This document shows, piece by piece, positions 14,618 through 20,717 of a stretch of DNA of 20,717 nt; the first letter of the stretch is position 1, and every line of letters begins with the position of its first letter. Both the position numbers and the translations under genes were made by a program. The notes under the pieces were generated by a model that was not told the origin of the DNA, ran no database searches, and worked only from the letters and a program-made list of their open reading frames with translations. Origin of the DNA: Prevotella sp. (GTDB taxonomy: Bacteria > Bacteroidota > Bacteroidia > Bacteroidales > Bacteroidaceae); contig JAFRMM010000015.1 of the NCBI GenBank assembly GCA_017430675.1, positions 1 to 20,717 of the forward strand, read 5' to 3'.

Positions 14618-14630
14618 TCACCTGCTGGTC

Positions 14631-15608
14631 ATGAGAAGACGGCTTTTCCTGTTACTGATGATGACGGCATTGGCCTTGAGGGGCCAGTGCCAGATCGTAA
14701 TGCCGCCAGCCTTGAAGGCGGGAGATACGATTGCCGTCATCTCTCCTTCGAGTTCCCCTGATAGTATGACGGTGGTGAAAGGCTGTGCCGCTCTCCGCGA
14801 GTGGGGCTATGTGCCAGTGGTGGGGCCCAACGCCCTCAAGGATTATCACGGCTTTGCTGGGACGGCCGATGAACGGGCTGCGGACCTGCTCTGGGCCTTG
14901 CGTGACTCCACCATTAAGGCCATCCTATGTTCACGTGGTGGCGACGGTGGCGTACAGGTGTTGTATCGGACCCCTCTGGCAGAGTTTGCCAGTCATCCCA
15001 AATGGATCATAGGCTTCAGCGACGTGACAGCACTCCATAGTGCAGAGATGGCTGCAGGGGTGATGAGCATCCACGGCTCGATGTGCGACGGTATTGCCGC
15101 CAAGGGGGAGCGCGACTCCGTGAATGCCATCATGCAACGGCTGCTACACGGACAGTTGCCCACCTATCAGGTTCCACCACATCCGCTTAACCAACCAGGA
15201 GAAGCCACAGGCATCCTGGTGGGTGGAAACCTCTCCGTCTTCAGTGGTCTGGCTGGTTCTGACTATGATTTCCTGAACCGTGCCGACGAGGGACTGATCC
15301 TTTTCATGGAAGACACCCACGAGTCGATGTCGAAAGTGGATCGACTGCTCCATCAGATGGAGATCCGCGGGATTCTCTCCAAACTCAAGGGCGTTATCGT
15401 GGGACATTTCTCGAAGTACAAGGCCCCAGAGAACGGCTTTGCCGATATGTACGAGATGCTCCATGAATACCTGCAGCACTACGATATCCCCGTGTGCTAT
15501 GATTTCCCTGCCGGGCATCATAGCCGCTACAATTTCCCGATGGTGATAGGCTGTCGCGTGAAGTTGGAGACAGGCCAGAGTCATACCCGTTTAGAATTTG
15601 TGGAATAG
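14631..15608 (+). CDS. LD-carboxypeptidase-like protein (peptidase family S66), exported
   Basis: A 325-residue serine peptidase of the LdcA/MccF family; LdcA removes the terminal D-Ala from murein tetrapeptides. The catalytic triad can be placed: Ser130 in IIGFSDVTALHSA (nucleophile elbow), Glu227 in LFMEDTHE, and His296 in DFPAGHHSRYNFP. The spacing agrees with the Pseudomonas enzyme (Ser115, Glu217, His285). Residues 1-21 (MRRRLFLLLMMTALALRGQCQ) look like a Sec signal peptide, pointing to periplasmic action, whereas E. coli LdcA is cytoplasmic. The start is the ATG at 14631, 13 bp after the rnc stop; a longer frame from 14451 merely translates rnc out of phase. The next gene starts one base after its stop, so an operon is clear. 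Substrate specificity within S66 is uncertain. Confidence 0.88.
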   Translation: MRRRLFLLLMMTALALRGQCQIVMPPALKAGDTIAVISPSSSPDSMTVVKGCAALREWGYVPVVGPNALKDYHGFAGTADERAADLLWALRDSTIKAILCSRGGDGGVQVLYRTPLAEFASHPKWIIGFSDVTALHSAEMAAGVMSIHGSMCDGIAAKGERDSVNAIMQRLLHGQLPTYQVPPHPLNQPGEATGILVGGNLSVFSGLAGSDYDFLNRADEGLILFMEDTHESMSKVDRLLHQMEIRGILSKLKGVIVGHFSKYKAPENGFADMYEMLHEYLQHYDIPVCYDFPAGHHSRYNFPMVIGCRVKLETGQSHTRLEFVE

Positions 15609-15609
15609 G

Positions 15610-16815
15610 ATGCTGAACGAGGCGACGTGTGACTTTATCCGCCAGCATCTTGAGGCAGATGTCCGTCGGCTGGCGTTGCAGGGGGGAAGGCATCCTGAGG
15701 TGGATCTCCCTCTGGCGTTGGAACAGATCGCCGGCAGACAGAAAGCACGTACTAAGATACCCTCATGGGCAGCCATCGACGGCATCCTCTATCCGCCGCA
15801 TCTCTCCATGGAACAGTGTTCGAGTGAACCGACGGCCCAATACAAGGCTGAGATTGCTGGAGAAGGAAAACTTTTTGTCGATCTGACGGCAGGCTTTGGC
15901 GTGGATGTGGCTTTCATTTCCAAAGGCTTCTCCAAGGCCGTCTGCGTAGAACAGCAGGAGCGGCTTTGCGCTATCTCATCCTCAAATTTCAGGCACTTGG
16001 GGCTGTCGCATGTCGAAGTGGTCTGTGGCGACGGGGTGGCCTATCTGCACCAGATGGATCATGCCGACCTTCTTTTTATCGACCCAGCCAGAAGGGACGA
16101 GCATGGCGCACGCACCTTCGGCATCGCCGACTGCACACCCAACGTGCTGGAGATGATGGACGAGATGACGGAGAAAGCAGCGCGGATCATCATCAAACTC
16201 TCCCCCATGCTCGACTGGCGCAAGGCCGTGGAGGATATAGGGGCTGGTGTCAGCAGTGTACATATCGTCTCTGTCGAAAACGAATGCAAGGAACTACTGA
16301 TAGAGGTGAAGAATGAGGAACGAAAAGCGAAGAGCGAACTATCCTCACTATGGGTTGTCTGTGTCAATTTATTGTCCGACGGACGCGAGGAGCGTTTTGA
16401 GTTTGACGCAAAGGCTCCTTTTCCCACCCAGACAACCTGTTTTGCAAATTTAAGTGGTTTCCTTTTTGAGCCAAATGCCTCCATCATGAAAGCAGGCTGC
16501 TTCGGTTTGCTTGCCGAGCGCTTCTCGCTCAGCCAACTCGATAGCAACAGCCATCTGTTCGTGTCGGATAAGGACACCAACGACTTCCCTGGCCGCCGCT
16601 TTATCATTGACAAGGTGTCCTCCATGAACAAGCGCGATCTGAAGGAGGTTCTGGCAGACATCAGCCGGGCGAACATCGCCGTGCGCAACTTCCCCATGTC
16701 GGTGGCAGAACTGCGGAAACGGCTGAAACTTCAGGATGGCGGCGACACGTATATCTTTGCGACAACAGTGGCCAACCAGGGCCATCGCCTGTTTGTTTGC
16801 CGAAAAAAATCTTAA
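15610..16815 (+). CDS. Class I SAM-dependent methyltransferase with THUMP-like C-terminal domain
   Basis: A 401-residue protein. The central Rossmann methyltransferase domain carries motif [11 protein letters not shown] (residues 90-99), the acidic post-I position CVEQQ, CGDG (139-142), and the motif IV-like FIDPARR (156-162). The last ~90 residues ([21 protein letters not shown] to [10 protein letters not shown]) look like the THUMP-like domain that accompanies this family in Bacteroidota, suggesting an RNA substrate. The target is not known. The start ATG lies one base after the stop of the S66 gene. The parE promoter begins five bases beyond its stop codon, so this is probably the last gene of the run that starts with acpP-fabF-rnc. 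Confidence 0.87.
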   Translation: MLNEATCDFIRQHLEADVRRLALQGGRHPEVDLPLALEQIAGRQKARTKIPSWAAIDGILYPPHLSMEQCSSEPTAQYKAEIAGEGKLFVDLTAGFGVDVAFISKGFSKAVCVEQQERLCAISSSNFRHLGLSHVEVVCGDGVAYLHQMDHADLLFIDPARRDEHGARTFGIADCTPNVLEMMDEMTEKAARIIIKLSPMLDWRKAVEDIGAGVSSVHIVSVENECKELLIEVKNEERKAKSELSSLWVVCVNLLSDGREERFEFDAKAPFPTQTTCFANLSGFLFEPNASIMKAGCFGLLAERFSLSQLDSNSHLFVSDKDTNDFPGRRFIIDKVSSMNKRDLKEVLADISRANIAVRNFPMSVAELRKRLKLQDGGDTYIFATTVANQGHRLFVCRKKS

Positions 16816-16819
16816 TAAT

Positions 16820-16850
16820 TTTGTGGTTTGACTCTTTTTCCGTATCTTTG
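16820..16850 (+). promoter_or_regulatory. parE: Promoter of parE
   Basis: TTTG (16820-16823), a 19-nt spacer and TATCTTTG (16843-16850) are a near-ideal Bacteroidota promoter. The start would be near 16857, about 20 nt before the ATG at 16878. This excludes the longer frame from 16797. Confidence 0.8.
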
Positions 16851-16877
16851 CAACGGATTAAGGCTTTAAGGAAACAG

Positions 16878-18845
16878 ATGTCACGGGAAGAATCTATGAC
16901 GGAAGAGAATAACATAATCGGCCCCAATGAGCAGGTGCAGTATGATGACGAGAATATCCGTCATCTGTCAGACATGGAACATGTGCGTACCCGTCCAGGT
17001 ATGTATATAGGTCGTCTGGGCGACGGTTCGTTGCCAGAGGATGGTATCTACGTGCTGCTGAAGGAGGTGATCGACAACTCTATCGACGAGTTTAAGATGA
17101 AGGCAGGTGATCGTCTTGAGATCAACATTGAGGACAACCTGCGCGTGTCTGTACGCGACTATGGCCGCGGCATCCCCCAGGGAAAGATGATTGAGGCTGT
17201 CAGTGTCTTGAACACAGGCGGTAAGTACGACTCCAAGGCCTTCAAGAAGTCGGTGGGCCTGAACGGTGTCGGCGTGAAGGCCGTCAATGCGCTGAGTTCG
17301 CATTTCGAGGTGCGCAGTTACCGGGAGGGCAAGGTGCGCAGTGCCACCTTCGAGAAGGGTATCATCACGGGCGACGACACGATGCCGACACAGGACGAGA
17401 ACGGCACCTACATCTTCTTCGAGCCCGACGACACGCTCTTCCTGAACTATCACTTCCAGGACGATATCGTGGAGAACATGCTCCGCAACTACACTTACCT
17501 CAACACGGGTCTTACCATCATGTACAACGGCCGCCGCATCCTCTCGCGCCACGGACTGGAAGACCTGCTCAACGACCGCATGACCAACGACGGGCTCTAT
17601 CCGATCATCCACCTGAAGGGTGAGGATATCGAGATAGCCTTTACCCATGCCAACCAGTACGGTGAGGAGTACTACTCCTTCGTCAACGGCCAGCACACCA
17701 CCCAGGGCGGCACCCACCAGAGTGCCTTCAAGGAGCATATCGCCCGCACCATCAAGGAGTATTTCGGCAAGTACGAGTTTGGCGATATCCGCACGGGTAT
17801 CGTCGCCGCCATTGCCATCAACGTGGAGGAGCCAATGTTCGAGAGCCAGACCAAGATCAAACTCGGTTCGCTCCAGATGGCCCCCGACGGCGTGAGCATC
17901 AACAAATACATCGGCGACTTCATCAAGCAGGAGGTCGATAACTACCTGCATATCCATCAGGACGTGGCCGAGGTGATGGAGAACAAGATCAAGGAGAGCG
18001 AGCGTGAGCGCAAGGCCATTGCAGGAGTCACCAAGATGGCCCGCGAGCGTGCCAAGAAGGCCAGTCTGCACAATCGTAAGTTGCGCGACTGCCGCATCCA
18101 TTTCAGTGACGTGAAGAACGACCGCAAGGAAGAGTCCTGTATCTTCATCACCGAGGGCGACTCTGCCAGCGGCAGCATCACGAAGAGCCGTGACGTGAAC
18201 ACACAGGCCGTCTTCTCACTGCGGGGCAAACCGCTCAACACGTTCAAGTTGACGAAGAAGGTGGTCTATGAGAATGAGGAGTTCAATCTCCTGCAGGCCG
18301 CCCTTGACATCGAGGAAGGGCTCGATACGCTACGCTATAACAAGGTCATCGTGGCCACCGATGCCGATGTCGATGGCATGCACATCCGTCTGCTGCTGAT
18401 CACCTTCTTCCTGAAGTTCTTCCCGGAACTGGTGAAGAAGGGACATGTCTATGTCCTCCAGACCCCACTCTTCCGCGTGCGTAACCGCCGCACGAAGATC
18501 AGGAACAAGAAGGTGATCGCCGATGCCGATGCCAAAGGCGGGAAGAAAGGCGATTTCATCACCCGTTATTGTTATAGCGACGAAGAGCGACTGGCGGCCA
18601 TCAGCGAACTGGGGCCCGACCCCGAGATCACCCGCTTCAAGGGCCTCGGTGAGATCTCGCCCGACGAGTTCGCCGGTTTCATCGGCCCAGATATCCGCAT
18701 GGAGCAGGTGACGATGCACAAGAACGACCAGATTCAGAAGTTGCTCGCCTATTATATGGGTGACAACACCATGGAGCGCCAGAACTTCATCATCGACAAC
18801 TTGGTGGTCGAGGAAGATAAACCAGAGGAAGATGTCTATGATTGA
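16878..18845 (+). CDS. parE: DNA topoisomerase IV subunit B (ParE)
   Basis: A 655-residue ATPase subunit of topoisomerase IV, which decatenates daughter chromosomes together with ParC. The GHKL ATPase domain has [11 protein letters not shown] (Glu63, Asn67), VRDYGRGIP (Asp94) and [14 protein letters not shown] (127-140). The transducer domain follows, and the TOPRIM domain has ITEGDSASG (Glu426) and [11 protein letters not shown] (Asp495, Asp497, Asp499). The N-terminus [39 protein letters not shown] fits the ParE branch of this phylum rather than GyrB. The start at 16878 ([10 protein letters not shown]) is chosen because the promoter lies just upstream; ATG 16896 is possible. The C-terminus is short and acidic. 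It overlaps the S41 protease gene by 14 bp; parC is not in the window. Confidence 0.94.
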   Translation: MSREESMTEENNIIGPNEQVQYDDENIRHLSDMEHVRTRPGMYIGRLGDGSLPEDGIYVLLKEVIDNSIDEFKMKAGDRLEINIEDNLRVSVRDYGRGIPQGKMIEAVSVLNTGGKYDSKAFKKSVGLNGVGVKAVNALSSHFEVRSYREGKVRSATFEKGIITGDDTMPTQDENGTYIFFEPDDTLFLNYHFQDDIVENMLRNYTYLNTGLTIMYNGRRILSRHGLEDLLNDRMTNDGLYPIIHLKGEDIEIAFTHANQYGEEYYSFVNGQHTTQGGTHQSAFKEHIARTIKEYFGKYEFGDIRTGIVAAIAINVEEPMFESQTKIKLGSLQMAPDGVSINKYIGDFIKQEVDNYLHIHQDVAEVMENKIKESERERKAIAGVTKMARERAKKASLHNRKLRDCRIHFSDVKNDRKEESCIFITEGDSASGSITKSRDVNTQAVFSLRGKPLNTFKLTKKVVYENEEFNLLQAALDIEEGLDTLRYNKVIVATDADVDGMHIRLLLITFFLKFFPELVKKGHVYVLQTPLFRVRNRRTKIRNKKVIADADAKGGKKGDFITRYCYSDEERLAAISELGPDPEITRFKGLGEISPDEFAGFIGPDIRMEQVTMHKNDQIQKLLAYYMGDNTMERQNFIIDNLVVEEDKPEEDVYD

Positions 18846-20421
18846 TATAAAGAAGGCCGTCGTGCTGGCGGCGATACTGTGGCAGGGTGCGGTGTGCCCG
18901 GCCCAGTTCCGTATGAACGTGGGCGACGAGTCGCCGCTGCGCAAACTCCAGTTTGCCGAGGTGGCCATCACCAACCTCTATGTGGATAGCGTCGATGAGA
19001 AGAAACTCGCCGAGGACGCCATCCGCGGGATGCTCGACAAACTCGATCCCCACTCCAGTTACCTGACCCCCAAGGAGGTGAAGGAACTCAGCGAACCGCT
19101 CAACGGCAACTTCGAGGGCATCGGCGTGCAGTTTAACATGATCGAGGACACCCTACTGGTCATCCAGCCCGTTACCAACGGCCCGTCGGAGAAGGTTGGC
19201 ATCATCGCGGGCGACCGCATCGTCTCCGTCAACGACACCGCCATTGCGGGTGTCAAGATGTCGAAGGAGGAGATCATGAAACGGCTGCGGGGCCCGAAGG
19301 GCACGAAGGTACGTCTGGGCATCGTCCGTCAGGGCATCAAGGATCTGCTGAAGTTCACGGTGGTACGCGCCACGATCCCCGTGAAGTCCGTCGATGCCAC
19401 CTATATGATCCGCCCGGGCATCGGCTATATCCGTATCGGAAACTTCGGGGCCACCACCCATCAGGAGTTCCTGGAGAGCATGGATAAGTTGCGGGCTCTG
19501 GGCATGGAGCACCTGATCCTCGACCTGCAGGAGAACGGCGGCGGCTATCTGAAGGCGGCTGTCGATATCGCCAATGAGTTCCTGGAGGCCGACGACCTCA
19601 TCGTCTATACCGAGGGTAGGAGAGTGCCCCGCACGGACTATACGGCCGATGGCGACGGTGTGTTCCGTCAGGGAAAGGTCGTCATCCTCGTTGATAGTTA
19701 TACCGCCTCGGCGGCGGAGATCGTCACGGGTGCCGTACAGGATCATGACCGTGGTCTCGTCGTAGGCCGCCGCACCTTCGGCAAGGGTCTCGTACAGCGT
19801 CCCATCGACCTCCCCGACGGCTCGATGATCCGCCTCACCATCGCCCATTACTACACACCCTCTGGCCGTTGCATCCAGAAACCCTATAAGAAAGGTGAGA
19901 ACAAGGACTATGCGATGGATGTGGTGAACCGCCTGAAGAGCGGTGAACTGACGAATGCCGACAGCGTCCATTTCGCCGACTCACTGAAGTACGAGACGCT
20001 CCGTGAGCACCGCACCGTCTATGGCGGCGGCGGCATCATGCCCGACTATTATGTGCCCCTCGACACCACGCTCTATACCAAGTACCACCGTGAACTGGCC
20101 GCCAAGAGCATTGTCATCCAGCAGAACCTCCGCTATGTCGATAACCACCGCAAGGAACTGCAGGGCCGCTGGACGGACTTTGCCGACTACAAGGCCCACT
20201 ATGAGGTGCCCCAGAGCGTGATCGATACGGTGATCGCCGAGGGCGAGAAACAGGGTGTCAAGCCCAAGGATGAGGCCGAGTTGGAAAAGACGCTGCCCTA
20301 CCTCCGTCTGCAACTCAAGGCACTCATCGCCCGCGACCTCTGGGACATGAGCGAATACTTCTCTGTCTTCAACGAGAGTAATGCCATGGTGGGGAAAGCC
20401 TTGGAGGTGATACAGCAGTAA
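18832..20421 (+). CDS. C-terminal processing peptidase, family S41 (CtpA/Prc-like), exported
   Basis: A 529-residue serine protease with a Ser/Lys dyad, acting in the periplasm on C-termini of substrates. Residues ~1-24 are a signal peptide ([16 protein letters not shown]). A PDZ domain spans ~95-180 ([19 protein letters not shown], then [16 protein letters not shown]). The S41 core includes [35 protein letters not shown] with the nucleophile Ser293, and [10 protein letters not shown] with the general base Lys318 and Gln322. The C-terminal ~150 residues (after GRCIQKPY) are helical and typical of Bacteroidota members. Two ATG codons are possible (18832 and 18838), both inside the end of parE, so translation is probably coupled. 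A hairpin ending in a T-run lies 32 bp after the stop. Confidence 0.93.
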   Translation: MSMIDIKKAVVLAAILWQGAVCPAQFRMNVGDESPLRKLQFAEVAITNLYVDSVDEKKLAEDAIRGMLDKLDPHSSYLTPKEVKELSEPLNGNFEGIGVQFNMIEDTLLVIQPVTNGPSEKVGIIAGDRIVSVNDTAIAGVKMSKEEIMKRLRGPKGTKVRLGIVRQGIKDLLKFTVVRATIPVKSVDATYMIRPGIGYIRIGNFGATTHQEFLESMDKLRALGMEHLILDLQENGGGYLKAAVDIANEFLEADDLIVYTEGRRVPRTDYTADGDGVFRQGKVVILVDSYTASAAEIVTGAVQDHDRGLVVGRRTFGKGLVQRPIDLPDGSMIRLTIAHYYTPSGRCIQKPYKKGENKDYAMDVVNRLKSGELTNADSVHFADSLKYETLREHRTVYGGGGIMPDYYVPLDTTLYTKYHRELAAKSIVIQQNLRYVDNHRKELQGRWTDFADYKAHYEVPQSVIDTVIAEGEKQGVKPKDEAELEKTLPYLRLQLKALIARDLWDMSEYFSVFNESNAMVGKALEVIQQ

Positions 20422-20553
20422 GGATTCTCCGTGAGAGCAAAAGAAGCATCCGTATAGTGGCTCCATACGATCATACGGAGCCACTATTTTCTGCTATGGA
20501 GCCTCCGTTTGCTGCTATCGTGCCACTATACGGATGAATTCTCGAGAGAATCC
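20422..20553. repeat. Structured intergenic repeat with interlocking inverted repeats
   Basis: A perfect 15-bp inverted repeat (20447-20461 with 20522-20536) is bracketed by an outer 8-bp one (GGATTCTC 20422-20429 with GAGAATCC 20546-20553), and its left arm also takes part in the terminator hairpin. The 8-mer ATAGTGGC occurs on the plus strand at 20454 and 20646 and on the minus strand at 20480-20487 and 20522-20529. No protein gene is supported in 20422-20717. Confidence 0.7.
20454..20491 (+). terminator. Hairpin terminator after the S41 peptidase gene
   Basis: A perfect 11-bp stem (ATAGTGGCTCC 20454-20464 with GGAGCCACTAT 20477-20487) with a 12-nt loop is followed at once by a short T-run (20487-20490). 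It lies 32 bp after the stop codon. Its left arm overlaps a competing inverted repeat that pairs with 20522-20536, so alternative folds are possible. Confidence 0.6.
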
Positions 20554-20619
20554 GGGTGATAAGTGCCACCGGATATCCTGCACCCAATCCCTCCCGTTCC
20601 GGGGATGGCTTCTTTTTAC

Positions 20620-20639
20620 GCGCGCGTATATACGTGCGC
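20620..20639. repeat. Near-perfect GC/TA palindrome
   Basis: Twenty bases made of arms GCGCGCGTAT and ATACGTGCGC, complementary at 9 of 10 positions, follow a run of five T. Its CGCG/TACG character recalls the inner stem of the nested repeat at 9531-9558. Confidence 0.5.
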
Positions 20640-20670
20640 ACATATATAGTGGCCATACTCACTTTTTATG

Positions 20671-20717
20671 TGTCCCACCTGTCCCATCTGTCCCTTTTCC
20701 GCAAAACGACAGGGACA
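20671..20717. repeat. TGTCCC 9-bp-period repeats running to the window end
   Basis: TGTCCC recurs at 20671, 20680 and 20689 (period 9 bp), and its complement GGGACA is at 20712-20717, the last bases of the window. It shares the CTGTCCC word with the palindromic pair inside rnc. The element probably continues beyond the window. Confidence 0.55.

Noticed and set aside
14451..14630. Upstream extension of the S66 peptidase frame
   Set aside because: This part translates the rnc tail out of frame into Pro/Leu-rich sequence; the signal peptide begins at 14631.
16797..16877. Upstream extension of parE
   Set aside because: It overlaps the preceding gene's 3' end and a near-ideal promoter, so it cannot be in the main mRNA.
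16968..18101. 377-codon minus-strand frame opposite parE
   Set aside because: Antisense shadow; the ParE product accounts for the sequence.

Overview
The window reads as a chromosomal segment of a Bacteroidota genome, most likely Prevotella or a close relative. The evidence is a PorZ-like type IX secretion protein with a C-terminal sorting domain, a DUF4254 gene beside a GT9 glycosyltransferase, Bacteroidota-type promoters (TTTG or TTG, then about 20 nt, then TAnnTTTG), the absence of Shine-Dalgarno sequences, and the family signatures of ParE, RNase III and the S37-like lipoprotein protease. Most of the gene content is core housekeeping. No phage, CRISPR array, insertion sequence with transposase, tRNA or rRNA was found.

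Layout. (1) 1-5200, plus strand: leuS 3' end, a YitT-family membrane protein, and rdgB, whose frame runs without a stop into a PorZ-like protein. (2) 5197-6141, minus: nadA, overlapping the porZ stop codon. (3) 6142-6554: an AT-rich intergenic region carrying five DnaA-box-like 9-mers, three of them phased exactly 12 bp apart. It is a candidate replication origin (oriC) or DnaA-controlled region. (4) 6555-7730, plus: a TrmH/SpoU-family RNA methyltransferase and a small outer-membrane beta-barrel protein. (5) 7767-9344, minus: a lipoprotein serine protease of the S37/S28 type, flanked by oppositely oriented REP-like elements. (6) 9345-9890: 546 bp without a convincing protein gene but dense in repeats (REP-like unit, nested inverted repeat, degenerate 21-bp tandem repeats, terminator). 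(7) 9891-11732, minus: an operon of a DUF4254 gene, a GT9 glycosyltransferase and rubredoxin. (8) 12011-16815, plus: acpP, fabF, rnc, an S66 LD-carboxypeptidase-like protein and a THUMP-like methyltransferase, closely packed. (9) 16878-20421, plus: parE with its own promoter, then an S41 C-terminal processing protease. (10) 20422-20717: a second repeat-dense intergenic stretch.

Functional themes are translation and RNA maintenance (leuS, TrmH-like, rnc), nucleotide-pool sanitation (rdgB), NAD synthesis (nadA), fatty-acid synthesis (acpP, fabF), envelope and LPS construction (GT9, DUF4254, S66, S41, OMP, PorZ) and DNA topology (parE).

The most interesting items are the candidate oriC; the stop-less rdgB-porZ junction, where PorZ's signal peptide lacks any ATG, GTG or TTG start; a palindromic REP pair inserted in frame in the RNase III gene, which places an RNase III-like substrate hairpin in its own mRNA; and the nested inverted-repeat element upstream of the protease, which may be transcribed as a structured RNA. 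All calls rest on reading the sequence; no database search was run.
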